Position numbers and translations under genes: made by a program. DNA of 64,000 nucleotides from Synechococcus sp. AG-670-F04 (lineage in GTDB: Bacteria > Cyanobacteriota > Cyanobacteriia > PCC-6307 > Cyanobiaceae): assembly GCA_003211515.1 (NCBI GenBank), contig QCSN01000005.1:1-64000 (forward strand), read 5' to 3'. Of this stretch, positions 28,686-42,470 are shown in pieces; position 1 is the stretch's first letter; every line of letters starts with the position of its first letter. The notes under the pieces are model-generated. The model saw only the letters and a program-made list of their open reading frames with translations, was not told the DNA's origin and did not search any database.

Positions 28686-28886
28686 GGTCGTGATCGTCGC
28701 ATGGAGATCGTCCTCTCTAGATTAAAGGATTGATTCTTCAGGTTGTTTGACCCCTCACTCCAAATCAGGTGGGCAAGCTTTTCTTTCATGGCTATGGGGA
28801 GCAATTGTTACTTAGTTGAAAATATTAGAGCTGATCTTTTTGAATCAACAAAGTTTGCTTTGTGGTGTGGGTTGGATTGGATTTGT

Positions 28887-29477
28887 TCAGCTCCAACTTG
28901 CTGGGAGTTCTGAGCCCCAGTCAGCAGTCCGAAGAAAGCGGAATTCTCCGGCGATGGAACCCCAGCAACGTTCATGGGTGACCGGATCGTGTCCACGGTC
29001 CAAGGTTAATAGCGTGTCTCCCTGGAGATGAAACGAACTGACGAGATAAGTTTTCTTCCCATCTCGTTCCACAATGCATCGGCAGCCTGGTTCTAGTTTG
29101 CCCTGATAACCATTGGCTTGTTCCTTGACTTGGTAGTGGCAGTGATCCATGCAGATCAGATCATTGTCTTGAATCTCGAGTCGTCGTTCTGGATCAAATG
29201 TTGCTGTGTAGAACTGATCAGGATTGCGAAAGCTGTGGTTCCAGAGCTTGATCACTCCTGGTTTCAGTTCCTCGGCTCTGATCATGCGAAGCCGATAAGG
29301 ATGTTTAGGGTCAAGGGCATAGGTTTGTTCTAGTAAAATCGAACCAGATTGTAAATGTTCGATCGGTCGATAACGGAGAAAAATATGGGCATAAAAAGGA
29401 GGATTGTCCAAGGCCTGCTTCTGGTTGCTGTATTCGCCACAGAGAAGCTTGAGAAAACGCTGAACAGAGGGTTTCAT
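28887..29477 (-). CDS. cpcT: CpcT-type phycobiliprotein lyase for beta-phycocyanin
   Basis: T-type lyases attach a bilin to Cys-153 of beta-phycocyanin. The product has the CpcT/CpeT fold pattern: FLKLLCGEYSNQKQA, YAHIFLRYRPIEHL, RCIVERDGKKTYLVSSFHL and TLDRGHDPVTHERCWGS near the end. The frame opens at 29498, but the Met at 29477 (MKPSVQRF) lies clear of the terminator hairpin behind rpcA, so I prefer it (196 residues). Position next to rpcA-rpcB fits CpcT rather than CpeT. Confidence 0.88.
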   Translation of the reverse strand: MKPSVQRFLKLLCGEYSNQKQALDNPPFYAHIFLRYRPIEHLQSGSILLEQTYALDPKHPYRLRMIRAEELKPGVIKLWNHSFRNPDQFYTATFDPERRLEIQDNDLICMDHCHYQVKEQANGYQGKLEPGCRCIVERDGKKTYLVSSFHLQGDTLLTLDRGHDPVTHERCWGSIAGEFRFLRTADWGSELPASWS

Positions 29478-29499
29478 CGAAGGGCCTTTGATGAACATG

Positions 29500-29525
29500 A
29501 AAAAGCCCCCCCATGGGGGGGCTTC
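29500..29525 (-). terminator. Terminator/attenuator behind rpcA
   Basis: On the minus strand a GC stem GCCCCCCC/GGGGGGGC with an AAG/CTT extension is followed by a T-run. It lies 27 bases past the rpcA stop and directly before cpcT, so it likely ends most rpcBA transcripts and lets a minority through to cpcT-rpcG. Confidence 0.85.
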
Positions 29526-29552
29526 TGGGCTGATAGAACGCTCCTGTTTGAA

Positions 29553-30041
29553 TCAGGTGAGGGCGTTGATGGCGTAGTCGATGTAGCTGTTGGCTTCCGA
29601 AGCTGCATCACCAGACAAACCATGGCTGGATTTGATGTGCTTCAGAGCTTCCACATACCAAGAAGGGGACAGCTCAAATGTGCGGTTGATTTCTGCCAAA
29701 CCAGCGATCAAATAATCATCCATGGGGCCTGTACCGCCGGACACCAAGCAGTAGGTGATCATGCGGAGGTAGTAGCTGATATCACGAGCACATTTCTCTT
29801 TGCCGCGTGAATCCGCTGCATAGTTAGCACCCTCCATTTGCGTCGTGAAGGGGTACTTCGTGTAAACAGCAGATGCTGCTCCGGAGACGAGACTGTCGGC
29901 CTTGCTGGTGAGAGCCTTGGCAGCTTCGAGGCTGGCCTTGGCACGACCAAAGCGACCAGAAGCAGCCTGAACTTCGGTGTTGCTTAGAAAGCGACCCTGG
30001 GAATCAGCTGCTGCAATTGCCTCGGTGAGGGGGGTTTTCAT
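29553..30041 (-). CDS. rpcA: R-phycocyanin alpha subunit
   Basis: The 162-residue phycobiliprotein alpha chain forms the PC disc at the core-proximal end of the rod. The bilin site Cys-84 is in [15 protein letters not shown], with the conserved Asp that contacts the bilin three residues later. [21 protein letters not shown] and [11 protein letters not shown] are alpha-PC signatures. It follows rpcB by 46 bases. With RpcG present, Cys-84 probably carries phycourobilin. Confidence 0.96.
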   Translation of the reverse strand: MKTPLTEAIAAADSQGRFLSNTEVQAASGRFGRAKASLEAAKALTSKADSLVSGAASAVYTKYPFTTQMEGANYAADSRGKEKCARDISYYLRMITYCLVSGGTGPMDDYLIAGLAEINRTFELSPSWYVEALKHIKSSHGLSGDAASEANSYIDYAINALT

Positions 30042-30087
30042 GATCAGAAAAGAAATGTTTGTGACGGTTAGAGCTTCTGCCTAGTGA

Positions 30088-30609
30088 TCAGGCAACTGAA
30101 GCGGCAGCTCTGTCGAAGTAGATGCCGATTTCGTTGGCGATGTTGGTGCAGTCGCCAGAACTGCAATACGTGCCTGCTTCGAGCACCATGGCCAGGGCAG
30201 CTTCCTTCATCAGGTTGACGCCGGCGGCGACGGAGGCACCGGGTGTGCCCAGGGCGAGGTAGGTCTCACGCAGGCCATTCAGGCAGCGGTCCTCCATCAC
30301 GGAGGCGTCACCGGTGAACACAGAGTAAGTGACGTAGCGCAGGATGATCTCCATATCACGCAGGCAGGCAGCCATGCGGCGCGAGGTGTAAGCATTTCCG
30401 CCAGGTGCAATCAGAGCAGGCTGTTGAGCGAAGAGCTCACGAGCTGCGTTGGCAACGATTGCAGAGGCGTTGCTGGAGATGCGGTTAACAGCGTCCAGAC
30501 GCTTATTGCTGTCGGATACAACGGCGGCGAGAGCATCAATCTCGCTGGTGCTGATGAACTGTCCCCGGGCATCAGCCTGGGCGACAACCTTGGTGAAGGC
30601 GTCGAACAT
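30088..30609 (-). CDS. rpcB: R-phycocyanin beta subunit
   Basis: A 173-residue beta chain with bilin Cys-82 in [15 protein letters not shown] and Cys-153 in [12 protein letters not shown]. Asn-72, which is methylated in beta chains, is likely the Asn in [27 protein letters not shown] is the normal beta-PC start. AAGGAG lies 6 bases before the ATG. It is the first gene of rpcB-rpcA with cpcT and rpcG behind the terminator. Confidence 0.96.
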   Translation of the reverse strand: MFDAFTKVVAQADARGQFISTSEIDALAAVVSDSNKRLDAVNRISSNASAIVANAARELFAQQPALIAPGGNAYTSRRMAACLRDMEIILRYVTYSVFTGDASVMEDRCLNGLRETYLALGTPGASVAAGVNLMKEAALAMVLEAGTYCSSGDCTNIANEIGIYFDRAAASVA

Positions 30610-30794
30610 TTGGAACTCCTTTTGGCAGCGTCGAGTTGGGTGTCACAGACACCAGAAGGGACATCGTAAGCAAGGTCCCGTCAGGGTCCGCAAGATTCTC
30701 GCGAAGTGCTCAGAGGCCTCCCGAAAGCTGTTCATAATGCTTAACTCCATCTGCTGGCAGGGGATTTGATGGTGTGGCGACCGGTTTTTACCGA

Positions 30795-32892
<2,098 letters not shown>

Positions 32893-32953
32893 TGACTAGG
32901 GATTGATGTATTGAGGGATTTCATCACTCGATTCACAACAAAAGGGATTAAAA

Positions 32954-33187
32954 TTAGGCAGATTGTGAATTTCTTTGGGCAACTAATTGGGTCATTATCT
33001 CGTCTAGGCGTTGCAATTCTGGGTGCTCTGCAACAGTGGCGTCTATTTTTTTCTGGGAGAGGCGAAGTTTTTTACCCAAACCTATGACGTCTTTATAGAG
33101 GCGATCTCTGTAGGCAGCGAGTTCATCGATGGAATCTTGCAGTTCCTGAGCTGTTGGGACGTCAGAAGCTGGAGTTTGGTCTGCCAT
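32954..33187 (-). CDS. Small helical protein (77 aa) of the phycobilisome region
   Basis: From the Met at 33187 the product MADQTPASDVPTAQ... is almost entirely helical, with a likely coiled coil (LQDSIDELAAYRDRLYKDVIGLGKKLRLSQKKID). Function unknown. It is the first gene of the minus-strand run to the S-type lyase and pebAB (61 bases apart) and faces divergent cpeB. Confidence 0.65.
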   Translation of the reverse strand: MADQTPASDVPTAQELQDSIDELAAYRDRLYKDVIGLGKKLRLSQKKIDATVAEHPELQRLDEIMTQLVAQRNSQSA

Positions 33188-33366
33188 CTGATTCAAATCA
33201 ATTTTTTGATCTTAGACCGCGCTCTTGCCTGGGTAGATCATCGGGATTGCTTTGTTCAAAGGCATGGTTTCTTACCTCACGAGGCCCGCCTGGCTTGTGT
33301 AGGTGACAAACTCTTGCGTGATCCTCCCTATTTCAGGAGTCCTTCAAGAACCTGGGCTTAGCTTGA

Positions 33367-34014
<648 letters not shown>

Positions 34015-34062
34015 GCGGTATCTCCGTCTTCATTTTTTCATTATCAGCACCACTATTTCTAA

Positions 34063-34566
<504 letters not shown>

Positions 34567-34593
34567 TCACGTTGATTCAAGGAATGAATTAAT

Positions 34594-34618
34594 GGAGGGG
34601 CTGAGGCCCCTCTTTTTT
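34594..34618 (+). terminator. Rho-independent terminator of cpeBA
   Basis: GAGGGGC and GCCCCTC form a 7-bp stem with a 4-base loop followed by a T6 run, 27 bases after the cpeA stop. Confidence 0.9.
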
Positions 34619-34755
34619 GTTGGTAACGCGTTGATGTCAAAACTCTGTTGAAGCTATCGACAACAATTCTGGACGTCGCGAAAGGGGGCTCTAGGTCTAT
34701 TGCTCTCGCAGAACCCGCTCAAACTCGCCTAAGCTTCGAAGGAATGCTCTGCACA

Positions 34756-35181
34756 ATGACAACGTTTGTTTTGTCTCACAATCTTCAAGTGCAATCTGAG
34801 ATTGTTCCCACCTTTAATTTGAATGCCTTGGCAGATGGTCTCAAAAAACATAGTCAACTTATTAACAATGTAGGGGTCCTGCAACATCCACATTGGATCT
34901 TGTTGCTTGAGGCAACTTGCACCCCCACGGAAATGGCATTCGATTTAATTCATGCCTGGAAGTCTTTAAGAAGCGAACTAGGCCACGACACAAGTCATGT
35001 TGTGTTGGCTTTGGGAGGTCGAAAAGATACCGCAGGTTTACCTGGGTCACCACTGCAGGAAGGTTATTGGGGAGTTGATCTGGTTGAAACGCCAGATTCC
35101 ACAGAGTTTCTTGCTGCGATTAATTGGGCTGAACTCAAAAAAGGTCGCCCAGTTGATGGAGTTTTTGAATTATCAACCTAA
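34756..35181 (+). CDS. Hypothetical protein of the rod region (possibly DUF2656-like)
   Basis: Starting at MTTFVLSHNLQV (ATG at 34756, AAGGA 12 bases upstream) the protein has 141 residues. It looks like a compact alpha/beta fold: HPHWILLLEATC, SHVVLALGGRKDT and GYWGVDLVETPD. It recalls cyanobacterial DUF2656 proteins, but I am not sure. Other starts are 34744 and 34648. It lies behind the cpeBA terminator and ends 3 bases before a convergent basic-tail gene. Confidence 0.6.
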   Translation: MTTFVLSHNLQVQSEIVPTFNLNALADGLKKHSQLINNVGVLQHPHWILLLEATCTPTEMAFDLIHAWKSLRSELGHDTSHVVLALGGRKDTAGLPGSPLQEGYWGVDLVETPDSTEFLAAINWAELKKGRPVDGVFELST

Positions 35182-35184
35182 ATT

Positions 35185-35679
35185 CTATTGATTTTTGTTT
35201 GATTTCCGTCGTGCTCGTCGCTGATTGCGTTTTGAGTTTTTCTCTTGGTCGTTACCATTCTTGAGTTGTTCATTATTGTTGACTTTCAAGCTGTTTGATT
35301 TTTGCCGACGGTTCTGATTGCCTGGACTTGCTACCTCGATGTGTTTTTTGTCTGCCTCCATACTCATTTTTTTGTCAACTGGACCAAGGGATCCAGATTC
35401 AATTATTGGTTCTAATGATACATCGTCATGCGTACTATTTATTTTGTATGATTGATGATTTTTTACGCTTTTGATTTTGATTCCGCTGCATACATTTGTA
35501 TGCATCCATCGATTGAATTGATTAAGGGGAATTTTAGTTGTTCTTGTCGTTGAAGGTTTTGGACTTCTCTCTAAGTCAATGGTAATCGAAAGCATTCGTT
35601 CTGAGAACGGTCCCATCGCCTCTTTCTTGTGACTGTATATATATTGCCTTGAAATGATTCTTTTGAACCATGCAAACAT
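35185..35679 (-). CDS. Hypothetical protein with strongly basic C-terminal tail
   Basis: Start at the Met at 35679 (MFAWFKRIISRQ) gives 164 residues. The first 70 residues contain beta-type stretches (MLSITIDLE) and NRWMHTNVCSG; the last 40 are rich in Lys, Arg, Asn and Gln, ending RRARRKSNKNQ, and probably disordered. The gene is AT-rich, unlike cpeBA. Function unknown. It is divergent from cpeY with about 85 bases between them. Confidence 0.5.
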   Translation of the reverse strand: MFAWFKRIISRQYIYSHKKEAMGPFSERMLSITIDLERSPKPSTTRTTKIPLNQFNRWMHTNVCSGIKIKSVKNHQSYKINSTHDDVSLEPIIESGSLGPVDKKMSMEADKKHIEVASPGNQNRRQKSNSLKVNNNEQLKNGNDQEKNSKRNQRRARRKSNKNQ

Positions 35680-35763
35680 TTTTCTTATTGCCAATTGATT
35701 CAATTGTTACGCTTTATGGTGCTGTGCTACGCTTTAAGAAATATAGATATGTATGGTGTCTAG

Positions 35764-37095
35764 ATGAAGGGTTTGTTTGACAATATCCATCCTGAGCTTA
35801 GCCAGGATAATGCTATCGAAATCCTTTCAAGAAATCCAGAAGATCTTTCTTGTGCAAGTGATTATTATATGGCCGTATCGCGCCTGATTAATTATCCCGG
35901 AGAAAGAACTGAGCTTGCTTTGATTGAGTTTTTGAGCAGTTCCTCCATTGAAGACTCAATTCTTTTGGCAAAAAGAAAAGCTGTTGAGATTCTTGGCCGC
36001 ATGAAAGCTTTTACTGCAGAATTGGAAATTGGTAAATGCTTGAATAGTAATGATATTTATATGGTGGAAAATGCGGCCTGGTCATTGTCTCAATTGAGTT
36101 GCAAGGATGAGGGCCTACACCAATTAATGCTGAAACTTTTGAGTGATCCCAGGCAGAATCAGAGGGTCTTAATTCAAAGTCTTTCGCAACTTAAGGTTCA
36201 ATCTGCTCTGCCAATGATTACTCAATTGCAAAGTAGTGAACGACCGGGTGTTAAGGGTGCCGCAATTGCGGCATTGGTTCACTTGACTGGTCAGAATGAA
36301 AAAATTGATGTTTTAGGAGATCATTTATTCCTTTCTAATCAAATGGATCGGCAGTCGTCGATTCAAGACATTATAGATTGCCAGGCATCTCAATTATTGC
36401 CGCAAATTATTGTTTCTCCTGTTTCACCGGTTTTTCGAATGCGTGCAATTAGGTTATTGCTTGACCCTCTCAATATGAATGATTTGCATTGCGATTTCAT
36501 GTCTATGATTGAACAAACCCTTAGTGATGATCCTAGAAAAATAAAAGTTTTGCATCACTGCGACGCATCTTTGCAAACAAATGATTTGGTTCTTGGTTTA
36601 TATCATCCAGATTTTAGTCGCTGCTATCTTTCAATGCAGTTGCTCTTGATGTGTGACCCGGTTGATTTGTGGAGTTCTCTTGAGCACAACTGGCATACCA
36701 AGGCACACAATGATTATGGTGCTCATTATTTTTTTATGCGCCTGTTTGGTTTGATTGACGGTTGGGAGGAATCTGCAATTTTTTCGATCCAAGAAATATT
36801 AAAGCATGCGATTGAGGATCAGCGTCCACAATTCAAGAAATCTGGACCAGCTGCTATTCTTTCATTGGCCAGATTATCCCCTGATGCTATAAGACATTAT
36901 CTTAAAAGTCTGCTTTCCTATGAAATTACTCCGTTCTGGGAAAAGCGTTATGCGGCACTTATTGCCATGGATTGTTACCTATCTGCAGATCAAAGGATGC
37001 TATATCAAAAACAAATTGAGGATGTAGCCAAAATTGATCCTGATAAAATTATTCAACTTAAAGCTAAGTCAGTTGCGGCTGCAATGATTCGCTGA
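35764..37095 (+). CDS. cpeY: CpeY, phycoerythrobilin lyase for alpha-PE Cys-82
   Basis: A 443-residue E/F-clan lyase built from HEAT-type helical repeats (AKRKAVEILGRMKA, MVENAAWSLSQLS, GVKGAAIAALVHLTG). CpeY is known to attach phycoerythrobilin to CpeA Cys-82, helped by CpeZ. It has no NHCQGN isomerase motif, so a plain lyase is expected. It is followed by cpeZ 107 bases later, the usual pair. The gene is visibly richer in A and T than cpeBA. Confidence 0.9.
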   Translation: MKGLFDNIHPELSQDNAIEILSRNPEDLSCASDYYMAVSRLINYPGERTELALIEFLSSSSIEDSILLAKRKAVEILGRMKAFTAELEIGKCLNSNDIYMVENAAWSLSQLSCKDEGLHQLMLKLLSDPRQNQRVLIQSLSQLKVQSALPMITQLQSSERPGVKGAAIAALVHLTGQNEKIDVLGDHLFLSNQMDRQSSIQDIIDCQASQLLPQIIVSPVSPVFRMRAIRLLLDPLNMNDLHCDFMSMIEQTLSDDPRKIKVLHHCDASLQTNDLVLGLYHPDFSRCYLSMQLLLMCDPVDLWSSLEHNWHTKAHNDYGAHYFFMRLFGLIDGWEESAIFSIQEILKHAIEDQRPQFKKSGPAAILSLARLSPDAIRHYLKSLLSYEITPFWEKRYAALIAMDCYLSADQRMLYQKQIEDVAKIDPDKIIQLKAKSVAAAMIR

Positions 37096-37202
37096 TCTGC
37101 ACTTTTCCACTATTGGTTGCCAAAGCAGCCGATCAATGACTATTTTCTTCATTTCGCGGGTTCGGTGCTAAGCTAAAAAAGCTTAGGCATTTATAAACAA
37201 CT

Positions 37203-37847
37203 ATGGATGAAACGAAGGGCGCATCTCTGGACGATTTGTTTCAGGATTTAATGCATCCTAATCCTAAAATACAGGAAGCTGCGTGTTTCACAATGGCAGA
37301 AAAATTTCCTGATGAAGCAATGCCTAAGTTGTTAGAGCTTTTTGAACATAATGATCCCAAGGTGTATCGTGCTGCTGTTAAAGGTATTGGCTTTTTTGGT
37401 TATCCAGCATATGGGAAAGTGCTTGAGATTTTTGCAACGACTGAGAATCAGACTGCCAGGAGATGTTGTCCTAAGGCATTTGTTCAGTTGTTCAAAAATT
37501 TTCCAAATCAACCTTTCCCGGATGAAGTGATGATGATGCTAGAGGAGTCTATTGATGATCAAGATACTGTTGTTGTACAGGGAGCCTTAATGTGTTTGGG
37601 GCAAATTGGCAAACAAGACTTAGGTGGAGAGGATGCCGTCAGGATTTTGGCTCAATCATTGAAGAGTGAAAATATTGCCCTGGTTTACAGTGCGGCTCAA
37701 GCTTTGGCTGATGTTGATCATCCTAAGGCGGAAATAGTTTTAAAGGATCTTGCCACTGGTTCGGACGATCCTCTGATCACTGAAGCGGCTGAATCTGCTT
37801 TGGCGCGCTATCAAACTCTCACAGCATCAAAAAAACAAAGTCAGTGA
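37203..37847 (+). CDS. cpeZ: CpeZ, lyase partner/chaperone-like HEAT-repeat protein
   Basis: A 214-residue protein of five to six HEAT-like repeats (DLMHPNPKIQEAACFTMAEKFP, LFEHNDPKVYRAAVKGIGFFG). CpeZ supports CpeY and acts as a chaperone-like factor for phycoerythrin subunits. The order cpeY-cpeZ and the short length fit. It converges on a minus-strand Nif11-like gene. Confidence 0.9.
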   Translation: MDETKGASLDDLFQDLMHPNPKIQEAACFTMAEKFPDEAMPKLLELFEHNDPKVYRAAVKGIGFFGYPAYGKVLEIFATTENQTARRCCPKAFVQLFKNFPNQPFPDEVMMMLEESIDDQDTVVVQGALMCLGQIGKQDLGGEDAVRILAQSLKSENIALVYSAAQALADVDHPKAEIVLKDLATGSDDPLITEAAESALARYQTLTASKKQSQ

Positions 37848-37899
37848 CGATGAGCAATGATGCTGATTATATTTCAAATGTTGATGCTCTAGATCGATG

Positions 37900-38241
37900 T
37901 CATGAAACAGGACTCAAGCCTGCATAATAACCACCTTCGCGGAAATTATAACGTTCGACCTTATCCTCTTTGCTACACGTAGTCTGTGAATAATGAAGAA
38001 GAGTTGTATATCCTTCAGGGACAAGTTTTGGACATAAGCGGCCAATATCATTTGCATAGGGACAGAAGTACACGCCAGCCCAACGGTTGAGGAAACGGCC
38101 TTGAATTTCTTCCGAAAAATCAAAACCATGCAGTTTTGCGAGTCGTAGAATTTCTTCGGGCTGTGCTTCTGCGAATAAACTTCTGAAGCTTGTGTCCTCC
38201 TCCAGAACGCCAATGAAGCGGATGAATTCGGCTCTTGACAT
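37900..38241 (-). CDS. Nif11-domain protein with Cys-containing C-terminal extension
   Basis: From the Met at 38241, residues 1-48 match the Nif11 pattern (MSRAEFIRFIGVLEEDTSFRSLF, PEEILRLAKLHGFDFSEE). The next 65 residues are an extension with three Cys (YFCPYAND, RLCPKLVP, TTCSKEDK) and no double-Gly leader cleavage site. Nif11 domains are found in peptide-precursor leaders and in free-standing small proteins; the latter fits here. It has 113 residues. It lies between cpeZ and mpeU. Confidence 0.7.
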   Translation of the reverse strand: MSRAEFIRFIGVLEEDTSFRSLFAEAQPEEILRLAKLHGFDFSEEIQGRFLNRWAGVYFCPYANDIGRLCPKLVPEGYTTLLHYSQTTCSKEDKVERYNFREGGYYAGLSPVS

Positions 38242-38842
38242 CAATGTAGTTAGATCTATCAATATCCTATCAATCAACCATCGTGATTGATCCACTAATC
38301 GTCTTATTTTTTATCAGAGCGTCTTGTCGTTTTGTGTTGATGCCGTGTCAGCGGGGGAAGAGCAAGGTTAAGTATTTTTGACTAATTGTTCCGCTGGCTT
38401 TTCCTTGACTTGATGAAGCTTTTGCGAGGTTTGATTCTATGGATTGATTACACTTCATATCTTCTAGGAAAAATATTTTTTGTGTTTTAATAGTTTTTGG
38501 CAGTCGGCGAATTTAAGTTAGCCGCACTAAAACTGAACTGCTCTCAGGCTGTTCAGTCTCTCCAGTCAGTGAAGAGTGTATGGCTTAGTACGTGTATTCT
38601 TCGCCATGAGAAGCTTAGGTATTGTTGTTCTTCGTCAGGTCTTTCTCGCTTGATTTGAGTTGATGCTTGATGGAGCATTAATGGCTTGGCTCGGTTTTTG
38701 AACTGCGAGTTTGTCTTGTGATTGTTAATCTGGTTATTGTGTCCATGTCATATGCAAAAGCATTTGAATTTTACTGATTTTTTGATGCAGTCTCTACTTG
38801 CTTAGGGGTTGGTGTTTTTGTACATCTTTTTTGTGGTTGGCT
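38242..38842. other. AT-rich 600-base stretch without a gene
   Basis: Only very short frames are present on either strand. It is the region upstream of the minus-strand Nif11-like gene and downstream of mpeU. T-rich tracts are common. It may be remnant DNA or carry the Nif11 gene promoter; no structure was identified with confidence. Confidence 0.45.
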
Positions 38843-39739
38843 TTAGATTTTGTTTTTGAGTATTTTAATGGCTGCACTGATGACTGCTTTAACGTCTGGA
38901 TCGCTTTCATCTTTTTCGGCAATCAAAAGTTCTTCTATTGTTTCGGTTGCGTCAAGCTTCATCAATGACATTGCTATATTTTTTCTAACTTGCACGTTGT
39001 TGTCGCGAATTTTTGCGATAAGTAAGTCTTGCACGTCTTCTGCATCGCACGATTTCCCAATTAGAGTAGCTGCTTCTGCCCTAACATCGGAACTGTCGTC
39101 GTCTAAAGCTTGAAAGACCCTCGCTTGTGCTTTTTGATCTCCGAGGGATTGGATTTGATCACCTAGAGCGGCAACGGCAGCAACTCTTACCTCAGAACAT
39201 TCAGAATCTGCGGCTTTGAGAAGTGCCTCAGGTGCTTTTGCTCCAATGAAACTAAGAGCGAGATTGATTAAGCCAACTTGAAAGGGTGAGCAATCAGGAT
39301 TCACCAAGATTCCAAGTAACGACTCCATGGCATCTGGTCCGATGGTCGCCATCGCACCGGCAGATGATCCTAGGACGACTGGATCATCATCCTCAAGAAA
39401 TGCTTCTAAGAGATCGGGAAGGGCCTCTTTGCTCCCAATCAGATTAAGCGTTTTAGCTGAAGCTCTGCGAACAACGACATTATTGTGATGTCGAAGTGCA
39501 TCGCAAAGAATAGGGATTGCTGCTTCTCCTACAGCTCCAAGACTTTTGGCAAAAGTTAGACGCAGAGCTCCCCTTTGATCTCCGAGTCCTGCCACCATAC
39601 GTTTGATTGATTCGGCATCCGTTCCTGGAATCTCTCCTTCGTTTAATTTCAGGGTTAGCTCGTTAGCAAGATGAAGCGCTTCTTCGTCAGTGAGCTTGCT
39701 ATCTCTGAGTGATGATTCGTCAAGGGATTCTTGGATCAC
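38843..39739 (-). CDS. mpeU: MpeU, phycoerythrobilin lyase-isomerase family
   Basis: A 298-residue E/F-clan HEAT-repeat protein: LRLTFAKSLGAVGEAAIPILCDALRHHNNVVVRRASAKTLNLIG, then repeated AAVAALGD and AATLIGKS units. MpeU-type enzymes are needed for full phycourobilin content in blue light (shown in strain RS9916). The length and position beside mpeC fit mpeU. The close paralogue mpeV has a similar size and cannot be excluded without a tree. Confidence 0.8.
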   Translation of the reverse strand: MIQESLDESSLRDSKLTDEEALHLANELTLKLNEGEIPGTDAESIKRMVAGLGDQRGALRLTFAKSLGAVGEAAIPILCDALRHHNNVVVRRASAKTLNLIGSKEALPDLLEAFLEDDDPVVLGSSAGAMATIGPDAMESLLGILVNPDCSPFQVGLINLALSFIGAKAPEALLKAADSECSEVRVAAVAALGDQIQSLGDQKAQARVFQALDDDSSDVRAEAATLIGKSCDAEDVQDLLIAKIRDNNVQVRKNIAMSLMKLDATETIEELLIAEKDESDPDVKAVISAAIKILKNKI

Positions 39740-39890
39740 TGTCCGAGCTAGATATGCCGTCTCTTAATCTAATGGATGCCTGGCGTGTGATGGTCCTCAC
39801 TCAGCAGGTTCGTGGAGAATATTGCAACGCGAGGCCGTTGTTATTACATGCTCAATGGCAGCGCGGATGACAACCGCATTTTTGAGAACA

Positions 39891-39920
39891 TAAAAAACTC
39901 CCGTTTCACAACGGGAGTAA
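39891..39920 (-). terminator. Rho-independent terminator of mpeC
   Basis: ACTCCCGT and ACGGGAGT form an 8-bp stem with a 6-base loop; the minus strand then reads a run of six Ts. It lies about 50 bases after the mpeC stop. Confidence 0.88.
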
Positions 39921-39972
39921 ATAAATCAAGAAAATTTCCTTGCAGGGCGATCTTCTTGAAAATTTTAGTTGA

Positions 39973-40854
39973 TCAGAAATGAATGCCGAAGGGGCGGAAA
40001 GGAACATAATCGGTCACTTTAGGAGGATTATGACCGGTGTACTTCTGCTCGGGGAGTTTGGGCATAATCCTCGCTGTGGCAATATACGTGAAGCTGACTG
40101 GCTTCATGGCTGTTGCAGCTGCTGTCGCCAGTGGGTAGACAGTTCTACTCTTCTTTCCTTGAGCATTGTCACTAATGGAGACTTTGGTACCGCCTAATTC
40201 CCTCATTAAATTGAAGGATAAGGTCACCATGCCAGCATAGGAATCAGTGGTTCTATTGTATGGAACAATATCCGAGCCAAAGACTTCTGTGTACTCTGCA
40301 CAATCAGTCAGGCTATCGATCAGTGCATCAAATCCTTCCTCAGCTTGCAGCTTGATGCTTTTTTGAACTTCTGCTTGATCAAGAGGTGCACGTCCGAGCA
40401 GATGCTTGAAATTCAACTCAATTCCACGCTGAGGCGCTACAGAATGGAAAAAATTGTCCTTGTAGAACGGAGACTTAGCCAGGCCATTGACGAAGTCACG
40501 CACAGTAATCTCACCATTCATCAGCCTCGCCTCGAGTGATGTGCAGCGCTCGTTTTCTGTCGGCGGAAGATTGCCGAAGACCTGGCGATAGGCAGCAATG
40601 ATGGTGCGCTCTAAGGCTTCGCTACTTCCAGGGTGATACTCGTCGGAGGTCACCGCAAAGGGGCATTCGCTGTAGAGACGGGGACCAATTCCGATGCCCA
40701 TCGAAGCACATGTATTGCGCTTGAAATCAGCAATGGCACCAGGCACGGTGCGGTGAACAGTATTTTTGCCAGCTTTGTTGGAAGTGGAATACGAAGCAGG
40801 CTTCGTGCGGTTGGCAGCCGCTAGACCTTCTGGACTCGTTTGCGTACTGAGCAT
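39973..40854 (-). CDS. mpeC: MpeC, PE-II-associated gamma-type linker
   Basis: Choosing the Met at 40854 gives 293 residues and places the N-terminal Cys of KRNTCASMGIGIG exactly at residue 49, the known phycourobilin site of the marine Synechococcus PE-II gamma subunit. A rod-linker domain (Pfam PBS_linker_poly type) covers about residues 60-215 (AAYRQVFGNLPPTE, LNFKHLLGRAPLDQ, VFGSDIVPYNR). No CpcD domain follows, as expected of a distal gamma linker. A terminator follows it. Confidence 0.93.
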   Translation of the reverse strand: MLSTQTSPEGLAAANRTKPASYSTSNKAGKNTVHRTVPGAIADFKRNTCASMGIGIGPRLYSECPFAVTSDEYHPGSSEALERTIIAAYRQVFGNLPPTENERCTSLEARLMNGEITVRDFVNGLAKSPFYKDNFFHSVAPQRGIELNFKHLLGRAPLDQAEVQKSIKLQAEEGFDALIDSLTDCAEYTEVFGSDIVPYNRTTDSYAGMVTLSFNLMRELGGTKVSISDNAQGKKSRTVYPLATAAATAMKPVSFTYIATARIMPKLPEQKYTGHNPPKVTDYVPFRPFGIHF

Positions 40855-41157
40855 GATGAGGAGTTGGGTAGAGTTTGACAAAATTGTTCCCTCCCAAACA
40901 TGCTGGCCAGGTCATGAATTGATTCGGCGCCTTTTAGCTTGTTGGAGAGGAGGGTGACAATGGAGATAGTTGATCAATTCGTGATCTATAAAGGATTGAT
41001 AGACCACTGTTCCCATACGTTATCTTCAACGGTCAGTACAGTCACCAACGCATTGGTAAGACGATGGATATTTTCGAATGATGCAGAACCAATCTTTTAC
41101 TCAATAATCAATTCGTTCAGTAGGACTGAAAAGAGCAAAGGTGATGTGGGATTGATT
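40855..41157. other. Upstream region of mpeC
   Basis: About 300 bases separate the mpeC start from the mpeBA terminator. No gene is seen. The mpeC promoter must be here; a clear -35/-10 pair was not identified. Confidence 0.5.
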
Positions 41158-41185
41158 AAAAAAAAGGGTGGGCATCGCCCACCCC
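41158..41185 (-). terminator. Rho-independent terminator of mpeBA
   Basis: GGGTGGGC and GCCCACCC form an 8-bp stem with an ATC loop; the minus strand continues into a run of eight Ts. It lies about 40 bases past the mpeA stop. Confidence 0.92.
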
Positions 41186-41227
41186 CCCTGCTATCAATTC
41201 GAGTGTATCAATCAATCTTGAGCTGGA

Positions 41228-41728
<501 letters not shown>

Positions 41729-41772
41729 TTAGAAGAAGGGTGTTCAGGTGTGCTGAAAAATGAATCGATGGT

Positions 41773-42345
<573 letters not shown>

Positions 42346-42470
42346 TCACGGATGACAGTAACCCTGCTTTCTCTGGTCAAATCGACAAGCAGCCTGTCAA
42401 GACACACAAGTTGACATATGGATAGGAAGTATCCGGTTCAGTTCGTTTCCCCAACCACAAACAAGTCTTT

